From Citrobacter sp. RHB25-C09 (GTDB lineage Bacteria; Pseudomonadota; Gammaproteobacteria; Enterobacterales; Enterobacteriaceae), in NCBI RefSeq assembly GCF_013836145.1, contig NZ_CP057483.1, positions 3,038,001 to 3,102,000 on the forward strand: a stretch of DNA of 64,000 bases, given 5' to 3'. This document shows positions 1-7,970 of this stretch, piece by piece. A program made the translations under genes and the position numbers. The notes beneath the pieces were generated by a model, which was given only the letters and a program-made list of their open reading frames with translations, was not told where the DNA came from and did no database searches. The first letter of the stretch is position 1, and each line of letters opens with the position of its first letter.

Positions 1-712
1 GTTCCGTCTTTTTACTCACCATACGGAACAACAATGCCCGTCCAAGCGGCCCCGCCAGAATGCGTTCACGCACCGGAAGAGGCCGCTGAGTCGGACGCTC
101 TTTTTTTGCCAGTTCAACAGCCGCTTCCAGCAGGATCGCATGGGGGACCACATCATCGACCAGTCCGGCTTTTAGCGCCTGGCGGGCACGAAGTTGTTTA
201 CCGGTGAGGATCATCTCCAGTGCGGTACTTACCCCCACCAGACGTGGCAAGCGCTGGGTACCTCCAGAGCCTGGTAGCAACCCTAATTGAACTTCCGGTA
301 GCCCAAGAACCGTTTTCGCATCGTCAGTACAGACCCGCGCATGACAAGCCAGCGCCAGTTCCAGGCCGCCGCCCATGCATGCGCCGTGAATGGCGGCTAC
401 CACCGGAATGGGCAGCGCGTTGATTTCCGCCATCAGCTGTTGCCCCTGTCGCGCCAGTGTTTCAGCCTCTTGCGCACTTTTACATTGGCCGATCATGTTA
501 ATGTCCGCGCCGGCGATAAAATTGTCCGGTTTGGCGGAAATGATCACAACGCCATGTAAGGCTTTGTTCTCGCGAATTTGTTTCAGAATGACCCGCACCT
601 GTGAGGCAAATTCTGCCTTCAGGGTATTCATCTTTTCACCCGGAACATCAACAGAGATGACCGCGACGTTATCCAGACGGACGTTAAGCGTAAAAGCCGA
701 TGCCATTTCCAT
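1..712 (-). CDS. fadJ: Fatty acid oxidation complex alpha subunit FadJ (partial, N-terminal part)
   Basis: The gene runs off the left edge, so only about the first 237 codons are present. They hold the crotonase-type enoyl-CoA hydratase domain, seen in HGACMGGGLELALAC and in GLPEVQLGLLPGSGGTQRLP, which supply the oxyanion hole and catalytic Glu region. The C-terminal 3-hydroxyacyl-CoA dehydrogenase half lies outside the window. With FadI it forms the multienzyme complex used for beta-oxidation, mainly in anaerobic growth in E. coli. The ATG at 710-712 overlaps the fadI stop (TAATG), which implies translational coupling in a fadI-fadJ operon. Identification is by close match to the E. coli family pattern. 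Confidence 0.95.
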   Translation of the reverse strand, partial: MEMASAFTLNVRLDNVAVISVDVPGEKMNTLKAEFASQVRVILKQIRENKALHGVVIISAKPDNFIAGADINMIGQCKSAQEAETLARQGQQLMAEINALPIPVVAAIHGACMGGGLELALACHARVCTDDAKTVLGLPEVQLGLLPGSGGTQRLPRLVGVSTALEMILTGKQLRARQALKAGLVDDVVPHAILLEAAVELAKKERPTQRPLPVRERILAGPLGRALLFRMVSKKTE

Positions 713-2022
713 TATTCCGCCTCCAGAACCATTGCCGCACCCAGTCCACCGGCCGCACAGGCGGTAACCAGACCAAAACCTCCTCCGCGACGACGCAGTT
801 CATTCAGCGTTTGCGTGATCATTCGTGCACCGGTAGCGGCAAAGGGGTGTCCGTAGGCAATTGAACCGCCCAGCACGTTAAATTTGCTATCGTCTACTTC
901 GCCGGTGGCATGTGAACGTCCGAGCACTTCGCGGGCAAAACGTTCACTGCCCAGCAACTGGAGGTTAGCCAACGTCTGAGCGGCAAAGGCTTCATGCATA
1001 TCAATGAGCGTGAGGTCGGCCATGGTTAAGCCGGCGCGCTCCAGCGCCAGGGGGGTTGACCAGGCGGGCCCCAACAGCATGTCCTTCCAGACATCAATCG
1101 CAGTGAACGCATAGCTGCGCAAATAACCCAGCGGCACCAGCCCTAACTCTTTGGCGCGAGATTCCGTCATCAGAATGACGGCCGCGGCGCCATCCGTCAG
1201 CGGCGTACTGTTGGCTGCTGTCACGGTGCCGTATTTACGGTCAAATGCCGGACGCAGTCTGGCGTAATCTGACAGCGTAGAGTTACCGCGAATATTGTTA
1301 TCTTCTGAGAGTGGATCTTTAAACGGCGGGGTGTATGTCGTCATTACCTCATCCGTGAGCCTTCCTTCCGCCCACGCCTGCGCGGCGCGCTGGTGAGAAC
1401 GGTGAGCCAGCGCATCCTGCTGCTCGCGGGTGATGCCATAGGTTTTCGCCATTTGTTCCGCGGTATCCCCCATCCGCAAGCCGGTTGAGTATTCAGCCAC
1501 GGCGGGTGGCACGGGCATAAGATCGCGTAACCGCAGACGGGAAAAGAGCTTCAGGCGCTGCCCCATCGTCCGGGCTTTGTTGACATCAACCAGCACGCGC
1601 GCCAGCTTTTTGCTCACCCCAATGGGAAGTACAGAAGAGGAATCGGCCCCGCCGGCAATGCCCGCCCGAATAGTCCCGGCCATCAGGCTTTCAGCAACGT
1701 TGGCCACCGCCTGAAAGCTGGTCGCGCAGGCCCGGCTCACGCTGTAAGCGTCGGTATGCACATTCATCCCGGTGCCCAACACAATTTCACGGGCAATATT
1801 CGGCGCTTCCGGCATTTGCACGACCTGGCCAAACACCAGTTGTTCAATCACATCAGCAGGGATTTCACTACGGGCAAGGAGTTCACCGACGACCATTTTT
1901 CCAAGATCAACGGCGGGAATGCCATGATAGGCGGTTGCCTGACGGGCAAAAGGCGTGCGCAATCCACTCACAATGGCGATGCGATCGCCCTGACGGGTGA
2001 CCAGCGGTAAAGCCTGACTCAT
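712..2022 (-). CDS. fadI: 3-ketoacyl-CoA thiolase FadI
   Basis: This 436-residue thiolase is the beta subunit partner of FadJ and cleaves 3-ketoacyl-CoA to acetyl-CoA and a shortened acyl-CoA. The nucleophile Cys99 is visible in SRACATSF. The C-terminal thiolase signatures GGSIAYGHPFAATGARM (His) and CAAGGLGAAM (second catalytic Cys) are intact. Length equals that of the E. coli protein. The ATG at 2020-2022 is preceded on the minus strand by an AGGGGAG ribosome-binding site. A FadR-like operator lies just upstream, so repression by FadR and induction by long-chain acyl-CoA are expected. It is the first gene of the fadI-fadJ operon. Confidence 0.97.
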   Translation of the reverse strand: MSQALPLVTRQGDRIAIVSGLRTPFARQATAYHGIPAVDLGKMVVGELLARSEIPADVIEQLVFGQVVQMPEAPNIAREIVLGTGMNVHTDAYSVSRACATSFQAVANVAESLMAGTIRAGIAGGADSSSVLPIGVSKKLARVLVDVNKARTMGQRLKLFSRLRLRDLMPVPPAVAEYSTGLRMGDTAEQMAKTYGITREQQDALAHRSHQRAAQAWAEGRLTDEVMTTYTPPFKDPLSEDNNIRGNSTLSDYARLRPAFDRKYGTVTAANSTPLTDGAAAVILMTESRAKELGLVPLGYLRSYAFTAIDVWKDMLLGPAWSTPLALERAGLTMADLTLIDMHEAFAAQTLANLQLLGSERFAREVLGRSHATGEVDDSKFNVLGGSIAYGHPFAATGARMITQTLNELRRRGGGFGLVTACAAGGLGAAMVLEAE

Positions 2023-2049
2023 AACACTCCCCTGTAAAAAATAGAATTA

Positions 2050-2066
2050 AGTGGTCTGACCTGATC
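2050..2066 (-). promoter_or_regulatory. FadR-type operator upstream of fadI
   Basis: The sequence AGTGGTCTGACCTGATC contains the core TGGTC-N-GACC that FadR recognises, about 30 bp upstream of the fadI start. Placement at the promoter of a beta-oxidation operon fits repression. The E. coli fadI promoter has a comparable site. No footprint is available here. Confidence 0.7.
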
Positions 2067-2152
2067 ATAGTCTTAACCAATTTTTTACATTTAGCCAAGG
2101 GGGGAGCGAAGAAAGTGGGAGCTGCGACACAGTGAATAGTCACTGAGTGTAA

Positions 2153-2187
2153 CAAAAATGCCCCTGCCAAACATTGACAGGGGCACT
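2153..2187 (-). terminator. Rho-independent terminator of yfcZ
   Basis: On the minus strand a GCCCCTGTCA / TGGCAGGGGC hairpin with a short loop is followed by TTTTTG. It sits about 10 bp after the yfcZ stop codon and upstream of the fadI promoter region, separating the two minus-strand units. Confidence 0.8.
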
Positions 2188-2197
2188 AAAGGCAAGA

Positions 2198-2482
2198 TTA
2201 ACGCAGACCGAGTTGGAAGATCAGCGTTTCGGCTTCACAAGCGAAAACGAAGTCGATATCCAGACGCACACCGTCAGACTCTTCGGTGTAGGTCGGGGTG
2301 ATTTGGCAAGGCTCTGATTCCACACTACGCGCTTTCTCAGTTAACGCGGCCAGAGTCTCATCTGCCTCTGCACGCGTTGCGAACACTCGGCTGTATGACG
2401 CGGTGCAATCGGAGTTGTCCATGATGGTACCAACGTCCATACAGCAGCAAACCGGGGTTTCATCAGCACTGCATTTACTCAT
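2198..2482 (-). CDS. yfcZ: UPF0381-type protein YfcZ
   Basis: A 94-residue protein of the YfcZ/YiiS family, nearly identical in pattern to E. coli YfcZ. It has a Cys-rich start (PVCCCMDVG) and an acidic C-terminal half. The function is unknown. The start chosen is the ATG at 2480-2482, preceded by AGAGGAAAT. An upstream in-frame start eight codons earlier lacks a good ribosome-binding site. It lies between fadI and the divergently read fadL. Confidence 0.9.
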   Translation of the reverse strand: MSKCSADETPVCCCMDVGTIMDNSDCTASYSRVFATRAEADETLAALTEKARSVESEPCQITPTYTEESDGVRLDIDFVFACEAETLIFQLGLR

Positions 2483-2727
2483 TGTAGATTTCCTCTGTAT
2501 TTGCACTCAGGGTGCCAGATAAACGATGAGGATATTTTACGCTGCCCACTTTCGCCTCTCCAGTTGTTAATTGTGCGAAATGAGATAAGTGACCGAAATC
2601 ACACTTAAAAATGATCTAAAACAAATTTAACCCAAACGGTCGAGTGCAGCCGTTAGCAATTTTGCCAACGGGATCGCGTTTTTGAGATCATCTTAGAAAA
2701 ATCTCATAAACAAACTTGCAACATTTC

Positions 2728-2744
2728 AGCTGGTCAGACCTATA
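2728..2744 (+). promoter_or_regulatory. FadR-type site 1 upstream of fadL
   Basis: AGCTGGTCAGACCTATA has the CTGGTC-N-GACC core of a FadR operator and lies about 110 bp upstream of the fadL ATG. A second, weaker site follows at 2752-2768. The paired arrangement matches the E. coli fadL promoter. Confidence 0.7.
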
Positions 2745-2751
2745 CTCTCGC

Positions 2752-2768
2752 CACTGGTCTGCTTTCTA
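2752..2768 (+). promoter_or_regulatory. FadR-type site 2 upstream of fadL
   Basis: CACTGGTCTGCTTTCTA keeps the ACTGGTCTG half of a FadR operator but has a degenerate second half. It is spaced 24 bp from the first site, as in the two-operator E. coli fadL promoter. Confidence 0.55.
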
Positions 2769-2854
2769 TGTCGTACGACAGACCCTACACTTCGCGCTCC
2801 TGTTACACCATGTAACATAGTTTGTATAAAAATAAATCTATTGAGGTTATGGTC

Positions 2855-4195
2855 ATGAGCCAGAAAACCCGGTTTACAAAGTCTGCTCTCGCAGTCGCAG
2901 TGGCACTTATCTCCACCCAGGCCTGGTCTGCAGGCTTTCAGTTAAACGAATTTTCTTCCTCAGGCCTGGGCCGGGCCTATTCAGGTGAAGGCGCTATCGC
3001 TGACGATGCAGGTAATGTCAGTCGTAACCCAGCGCTGATCACGATGTTTGATCGCCCTACTTTTTCTGCGGGTGCGGTATATATCGACCCTGATGTGAAT
3101 ATCAGCGGGCGCTCCCGTTCCGGGCGTAGCCTGGAAGCGGATAATATTGCGCCAACCGCATGGGTGCCGAACATGCACTTTGTCGCGCCGATCAACGACC
3201 AGTTTGGTGTGGGTGCCTCCATTACCTCAAACTACGGTCTGGCGACAGAATTTAATGACTCCTATGCCGGGGGTTCAGTTGGCGGTACGACTGACCTCGA
3301 AACCATGAACTTCAACTTAAGCGGTGCTTATCGCTTAGATGATGCCTGGAGCTTTGGTCTGGGGCTTAACGCCGTTTACGCGCGTGCCAAAATTGAGCGC
3401 TTTGCCGGTGACCTCGGTCAGTTGGTTGCAGGCCAGGTCATGCAGTCACCTGCCGGACAAACACCGCAGGGTCAACAACTGGCAGCCACCGCTAATGCGA
3501 TCCCAGCCGACACCAAAATTGCCCATCTGAACGGCAACCAGTGGGGCTTTGGCTGGAACGCCGGGATCCTGTACGAGCTGGATAAAAACAACCGCTATGC
3601 ATTAACTTACCGTTCTGAAGTTAAAATTGACTTCAAAGGTAACTACAGTAGCGACCTGCCAGCAGCTATTAATAGCTTCGGCCTGCCGATTCCAACCGCT
3701 ACCGGCGGCTCGACGCAATCAGGCTACCTGACCCTGAACCTGCCGGAAATGTGGGAAGTGTCTGGTTATAACCGCGTTGCACCGCAGTGGGCCATCCACT
3801 ATAGCCTGGCCTACACCAGCTGGAGTCAGTTCCAGGAACTGAAGGCGAAATCCACCAGTGGCGATACGCTGTTCCAGAAACACGAAGGCTTTAAAGATGC
3901 CTACCGCATCGCACTGGGTACTACCTATTACTACGATGATAACTGGACGTTCCGTACTGGTATCGCCTTCGATGACAGCCCAGTTCCGGCACAGAACCGT
4001 TCTATCTCGATTCCGGACCAGGACCGTTTCTGGCTGAGCGCAGGTACTACCTACGCGTTTAATAAAGATGCCTCGGTTGACGTCGGTGTTTCTTATATGC
4101 ACGGCCAGAGTGTTAAAATCAACGAAGGTCCGTATCAGTTCGAGTCAGAAGGTAAAGCCTGGCTGTTCGGTACCAACTTCAACTACGCATTCTGA
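2855..4195 (+). CDS. fadL: Long-chain fatty acid outer-membrane transporter FadL
   Basis: FadL is an outer-membrane beta-barrel that carries long-chain fatty acids across the outer membrane and in E. coli serves as the phage T2 receptor. The protein has 446 residues with an Ala-rich signal peptide ending in QAWSA, a mature start at GFQLNEFSSSGLG, and a C-terminal Phe (NFNYAF) expected for BAM-dependent insertion. The start at 2855 puts GAGG (2843-2846) eight bases away. The alternative ATG at 2849 is too close to that site. Two FadR-like sites precede it. A REP-like element and a bidirectional terminator separate it from convergent mlaA. Confidence 0.97.
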   Translation: MSQKTRFTKSALAVAVALISTQAWSAGFQLNEFSSSGLGRAYSGEGAIADDAGNVSRNPALITMFDRPTFSAGAVYIDPDVNISGRSRSGRSLEADNIAPTAWVPNMHFVAPINDQFGVGASITSNYGLATEFNDSYAGGSVGGTTDLETMNFNLSGAYRLDDAWSFGLGLNAVYARAKIERFAGDLGQLVAGQVMQSPAGQTPQGQQLAATANAIPADTKIAHLNGNQWGFGWNAGILYELDKNNRYALTYRSEVKIDFKGNYSSDLPAAINSFGLPIPTATGGSTQSGYLTLNLPEMWEVSGYNRVAPQWAIHYSLAYTSWSQFQELKAKSTSGDTLFQKHEGFKDAYRIALGTTYYYDDNWTFRTGIAFDDSPVPAQNRSISIPDQDRFWLSAGTTYAFNKDASVDVGVSYMHGQSVKINEGPYQFESEGKAWLFGTNFNYAF

Positions 4196-4202
4196 TTTTT
4201 TT

Positions 4203-4239
4203 GTGCCGGATGGCGGCGCAAGTGCCACGTCCGGCCTAC
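4203..4239. repeat. REP-like palindromic element
   Basis: GTGCCGGATGGCGGCG, a short spacer, then CACGTCCGGCCTAC forms the imperfect palindrome typical of enterobacterial REP units. It lies directly after the fadL stop codon. Confidence 0.75.
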
Positions 4240-4256
4240 TGATATTCAGATGTAAA

Positions 4257-4284
4257 AAAGGTGAGCTTTTTAGCTCACCTTTTA
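4257..4284. terminator. Bidirectional terminator between fadL and mlaA
   Basis: AAAAGGTGAGCT / AGCTCACCTTTT is a perfect stem flanked by A and T tracts, so it can end transcripts from convergent fadL and mlaA. Confidence 0.85.
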
Positions 4285-4300
4285 TTTGCTCAAACCTCAT

Positions 4301-5056
4301 TTACTCGGCATCGATCTCGTCTAAATCGCCTTCAATCGCCTGCGCGTTCGGGTTCTCTTGCGGCTTGAGTTTCCCACCGTCAGCAATGAAATCATGACGC
4401 TGGAAGTAAGCTTCACGCACCATAATGTACGGGTCGGAAGACTGACGCAGCAGGCCATCAGAATCCAGCAACTGCGCGCGCGTCTCAATACCCTCAACCG
4501 TCCACTTACCGATGCTCATCGGCCAGGTCAGCCAGGAGAGAACCGGATAGAGCGTATCAGCCATATCGCCGCCATCTTCACGCAGCGTCCAGCTTCCGTA
4601 GAACGGTAACTGAACGTAAGGGCCATACCCGACGCCGTAATGCCCGAGGGTGCTACCGAAACGGTGCGGTTCAACGCGCTGCAACTTCGGATTCGCCATC
4701 CCGGCGACGTCAATAAAGCCGCCCATCCCCAGAATACTGTTCAGGAAGAAACGGGTGAAATGCACCATCCCCTGATACGGATCGCCCTGCAGGAAATAGT
4801 TCAGCATGACGGCGGGTTCTTCCAGGTTGCCGGTAAAATTGCTTAAGCCATTACGGGCAGGCTGTGGAACATAGTCACGCCAGGCGACAGCCACCGGCCG
4901 CACAACATACGGATCCAGCACATTAAAGTTGAAGTTGTACATGGTGCGGTTGAACCCTTCAAATGGGTCCGAGCGCCCCTGTTGTTCTGTGCCGGAACTC
5001 GCACATCCCACCAGCAGTGTGGTTCCCAGCGCAAGCGCCGACAGGCGAAGCTTCAT
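4301..5056 (-). CDS. mlaA: Phospholipid-binding lipoprotein MlaA (VacJ)
   Basis: MlaA is the outer-membrane component of the Mla pathway. It removes phospholipids from the outer leaflet and passes them via MlaC to the inner-membrane MlaFEDB complex. The 251-residue protein starts MKLRLSALALGTTLLVGC, with the lipobox LVGC giving a lipidated Cys18. The VacJ-family core DPFEGFNRTMYNFN follows. The ATG at 5054-5056 was chosen because it places the signal peptide at the N-terminus. A 32-codon extension upstream is unlikely. It is a single gene, convergent with fadL. Confidence 0.95.
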   Translation of the reverse strand: MKLRLSALALGTTLLVGCASSGTEQQGRSDPFEGFNRTMYNFNFNVLDPYVVRPVAVAWRDYVPQPARNGLSNFTGNLEEPAVMLNYFLQGDPYQGMVHFTRFFLNSILGMGGFIDVAGMANPKLQRVEPHRFGSTLGHYGVGYGPYVQLPFYGSWTLREDGGDMADTLYPVLSWLTWPMSIGKWTVEGIETRAQLLDSDGLLRQSSDPYIMVREAYFQRHDFIADGGKLKPQENPNAQAIEGDLDEIDAE

Positions 5057-5345
5057 AAATGTCTCCCTGTTGATTATGGCTATCGCTGATTGCCATCCAT
5101 GACGGTACGCAATCGTATCCGCCCGTAAAGGTGTGAGCAATTGTAACAGCACGTCAAACGATGTCTATATCACCAGACGGGTAGATCTGATCATAGCCTG
5201 GCCGCCTTATGAGCGTATCGCTTCTATTCTATCGGCACTTAAAAAAACTCACGCTACCATTTTTGCTATTTAAGACTTTATCCCGGCTGCGATGCGCTAA
5301 AAGTCGCTACGCTTTATTGGTGTGTGCTCACAACAGGGGCGAAAA

Positions 5346-6287
5346 ATGGATCAACTCGAAAAAGATAAGATAGATAAGCATAGCGACGAGCTCGAAGTGG
5401 AGAGCGAAGAAAAGCAGAGCGGGAAAAAAATAGAGGTCGATGAGGAGCGTCTCCCCTCGCGGGCGATGGCGATTCACGAGCATATCCGCCAGGACGGCGA
5501 AAAAGAGCTGGAACGCGATGCGATGGCGCTGCTGTGGTCGGCAATTGCCGCCGGGCTGTCGATGGGGGCTTCGCTGCTGGCAAAGGGGATTTTTCATGTC
5601 AAACTGGAGGGTGTGCCGGGCAGTTTTTTACTGGAGAATCTCGGTTATACCTTCGGCTTTATTATTGTCATCATGGCGCGTCAGCAACTGTTCACGGAGA
5701 ATACGGTCACCGCTGTGCTGCCTGTTATGCATAAACCGACGGCAGGAAATTTCGGTCTACTCATGCGCCTCTGGGGTGTGGTGTTACTGGGAAACGTCGT
5801 GGGAACCGGCATTGCAGCCTGGGCGTTTGAATATATGCCGATCTTTGATGAAGCAACCCGAGATGCGTTTGTAAAAATCGGCATGGACGTGATGAAAAAC
5901 AGCCCCACGGAGATGTTTTCCAACGCCATTATTTCCGGGTGGTTAATTGCGACGATGGTCTGGATGTTCCCGGCTGCCGGGGCAGCCAAAATCGTGGTGA
6001 TTATCCTGATGACATGGCTGATCGCGCTGGGTGATACTACCCATATCGTTGTCGGCTCAGTGGAGATTCTCTATCTGGTGTTTAATGGCACGCTTCACTG
6101 GAGCGAATTCTTCTGGCCTTTTGCCTTGCCAACGCTCGCCGGAAACATCTGCGGCGGTACATTTATCTTTGCGCTGATGAGCCATGCGCAGATCCGTAAC
6201 GACATGAGCACGAAGCGCAAAGAGGAAGCGCGACTCAACGCCGAACGGTTTGAAGCATCGCAGAAAAAGACGGAAAAACAATCCTGA
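5346..6287 (+). CDS. yfdC: FNT-family (formate/nitrite transporter-like) membrane protein YfdC
   Basis: A 313-residue inner-membrane protein of the formate/nitrite transporter family. An acidic, charged N-terminal tail of about 60 residues precedes the hydrophobic core, with helices such as LLWSAIAAGLSMGASLLAKG, LGYTFGFIIVIMARQ and TMVWMFPAAGAAKIVVIIL. The C-terminus is a charged tail. The FNT hallmark QLFTENT is present. The transported substrate of YfdC is not established. The ATG at 5346 follows CAGGGGC. A GTG eight codons upstream is a less likely start. It precedes argW as in E. coli. Confidence 0.93.
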   Translation: MDQLEKDKIDKHSDELEVESEEKQSGKKIEVDEERLPSRAMAIHEHIRQDGEKELERDAMALLWSAIAAGLSMGASLLAKGIFHVKLEGVPGSFLLENLGYTFGFIIVIMARQQLFTENTVTAVLPVMHKPTAGNFGLLMRLWGVVLLGNVVGTGIAAWAFEYMPIFDEATRDAFVKIGMDVMKNSPTEMFSNAIISGWLIATMVWMFPAAGAAKIVVIILMTWLIALGDTTHIVVGSVEILYLVFNGTLHWSEFFWPFALPTLAGNICGGTFIFALMSHAQIRNDMSTKRKEEARLNAERFEASQKKTEKQS

Positions 6288-6363
6288 ATGGCGACTGTTT
6301 GAGCAGTCAGGCGGCATCGCCCTTACCCAGGCGGACAAAAAACGCTATACTCGGTGCCGCTTC

Positions 6364-6435
6364 GTCCCCTTAGTTAAATGGATATAACGAGCCCCTCCTA
6401 AGGGCTAGTTGCAGGTTCGATTCCTGCAGGGGACA
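6364..6435 (+). tRNA. argW: tRNA-Arg(CCU), argW, without encoded CCA
   Basis: The 72-nt body folds as a tRNA. The acceptor GTCCCCT pairs with AGGGGAC, the anticodon loop is CTCCTAA (anticodon CCU), and the T arm is GCAGGTTCGATTCCTGC. It matches E. coli argW almost throughout. The three bases after the discriminator A are CTT (6436-6438), where E. coli and the other tRNA genes in this window encode CCA. The CCA-adding enzyme could complete it. The loss at the exact 3-prime end is typical of a past site-specific integration, and argW is a known integration site in E. coli. Confidence 0.95.
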
Positions 6436-6534
6436 CTTTAAGCCTTTCTGTTCTTTTTTCTCCCTGCGCGAATATTATCCGGGACTGTTTATTACTTCCT
6501 GCTCAATGATTCATCCCGGCTTAACTGAATGACT

Positions 6535-6560
6535 AACGCCCGGTATTCTCACCGGGCGTT
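6535..6560 (-). terminator. Hairpin downstream of the DUF1062 gene
   Basis: ACGCCCGG / CCGGGCGT with an eight-base loop sits just beyond the stop codon of the minus-strand DUF1062 gene. The following bases are only modestly T-rich, so it is a likely but not strong terminator. Confidence 0.55.
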
Positions 6561-6571
6561 GATTATACTAT

Positions 6572-7174
6572 TTACCCTATCCTTAACTTTCGTGCTGCAT
6601 AAAACACTTCAGTATTAATCCAGACGTCATGCGTCATCGTGCAATTCTTACGGGATTTGAGTTCGCGTAAGGTCATTCCACGAATATTACCCCGCGCAAC
6701 ACACTGCGTTATCGCTTTTGAACTAAGACCCAACTGTCTTCGGATAATCGATAATAAGCTGACAGGAAAATCCTGCGTCAACCGAATACTTACCTTCACC
6801 ATCCGCCCACGAATAAGCGTCGTCGCCCATCTTTCCTCCACGGCAAAATCCGGCACGCCGGAAAGCTCCGCGTTATTGCGCCGCAGCACGTGGCGATCGT
6901 AAGAGAAAGCCAGAATTGCATTTTCATCGTTAGCAGCGATTCTCGCGTAAAGTTCGCGGTCCAGACGACTGACCGGGAGGCGGGAAAACAAACTAATATT
7001 CCAGGTGTAGTCGCAATGAACACACTTATAAATACTCCAGACGTCGAGTATCTTCTTTTGCGAATTCATTCTGAAGGCCCCGGAGGGGATAAAGTCTCGT
7101 TTGATATTACATGCAGGGCAGCGTTTAGTTATCCGCTGATAACCCAGGGGACTGACCGTCCATATGACGTGCAT
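6572..7174 (-). CDS. DUF1062 family protein
   Basis: A 200-residue protein with the DUF1062 pattern. A Cys pair (CPAC) near residue 19 and a second (CVHC) near residue 51 flank FRMNSQKKILDVWSIYKC, consistent with a small zinc-binding N-terminal module. The C-terminal half contains SLLSIIRRQLGLSSKAITQC and GNIRGMTLRELKSR, resembling an HTH-like or S4-like helix pair. The function is unknown. It is the first gene after argW. A degenerate copy of its C-terminal coding region lies 7.5 kb away at about 14645-14808, on the same strand. The ATG at 7172-7174 was taken as the start. Confidence 0.75.
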   Translation of the reverse strand: MHVIWTVSPLGYQRITKRCPACNIKRDFIPSGAFRMNSQKKILDVWSIYKCVHCDYTWNISLFSRLPVSRLDRELYARIAANDENAILAFSYDRHVLRRNNAELSGVPDFAVEERWATTLIRGRMVKVSIRLTQDFPVSLLSIIRRQLGLSSKAITQCVARGNIRGMTLRELKSRKNCTMTHDVWINTEVFYAARKLRIG

Positions 7175-7466
7175 AATGTACCTTTTTTAACCCATACAAA
7201 ACCGGGCTCGTCGTGAACGAACCATAAATTTTTATATGCGAAAAATATTTGAAGATATTTTTCAGTGGGTTAAGAAAAGATTTCCAGCACAACAGTCCCT
7301 TTGCGTTATGAAGAACCACCAGGATAGCAGACTTCGCGCTATCGGATATATAAACCACATCAATATTTGTAGCGTTCCCGTCAGCTTTACTTGATCTAAA
7401 GCGGGTGTCAGGGCGGAGATAATACGTATATTTATTAAACGATTTTCATGAGGCAAGGAGAGTAAA

Positions 7467-7718
7467 ATGGAACAGCAAGAAAAGTTCTGCCCGTCGTGTG
7501 GTGTACCGCTGTCCGTCCCGCAGGCAAAGGGCGTAAGCGATACTTATTGCGCCTGGTGCGCCGACGCCGAAGGTAATCTGAAGTCATGGGAGGAGGCGCT
7601 TGCGGGTACGGCCGCTTATCTCGACTCCTGGCAAAAGGTGGGTACTGAGGAGTCCTTCAGGCGCGCGAAACGCTACCTGACATCGATGCCGGCCTGGGCA
7701 CATAAAGCGGACGAGTAA
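7467..7718 (+). CDS. Small zinc-ribbon domain protein
   Basis: An 83-residue protein with two Cys knuckles, CPSCG at residues 8-12 and CAWC near residues 28-31. This fits a single zinc ribbon of the kind called putative zinc ribbon in enterobacteria. The C-terminal part is helical (WEEALAGTAAYLDSW). AAGGAGAG precedes the ATG at a good distance. No function can be assigned. It is flanked by the DUF1062 gene and the TRAP/sugar-acid operon and is transcribed against both. Confidence 0.75.
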   Translation: MEQQEKFCPSCGVPLSVPQAKGVSDTYCAWCADAEGNLKSWEEALAGTAAYLDSWQKVGTEESFRRAKRYLTSMPAWAHKADE

Positions 7719-7970
7719 TCATCGCTCCCCTGTTTGCACAACGGGCAGCGTGACGCTTTCGCGGCTCAGCCACTTCAAAATCATTGTGTAGCCTGGTGGA
7801 CGGCCAGGCTCAATAAGCGCAAGCCAGCAGCGGTTTCGAGGCGTCTGTTAAGCCTGTGGCGATTCAGCGATTACCACCGTTCCGTTGCTTCCAAAACCTG
7901 ATTTTTGCAATAAATGGAATCGATCCCAGAAAGGTTATATTTCACCCGTGTTGACTGTTATAAACGAAAG
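7719..7970. other. Intergenic spacer without a recognised gene
   Basis: No coding region could be supported here. The only notable element is an operator-like sequence at 7914-7929 that resembles the palindrome upstream of the TRAP operon. Confidence 0.5.
7914..7929. promoter_or_regulatory. Imperfect operator-like palindrome downstream of the LacI-type gene
   Basis: ATGGAATCGATCCCAG matches 14 of 16 positions of the perfect palindrome ATGGAATCGATTCCAT found upstream of the same operon at 14200-14215. It lies about 42 bp beyond the 3-prime end of the regulator gene. It could be an auxiliary site for the regulator. That role is inference. Confidence 0.5.

Noticed and set aside
220..767. Plus-strand open frames over the first 800 bases
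   Set aside because: They lie antisense to fadJ and the end of fadI, whose conserved motifs are unambiguous; they show no domain pattern of their own.
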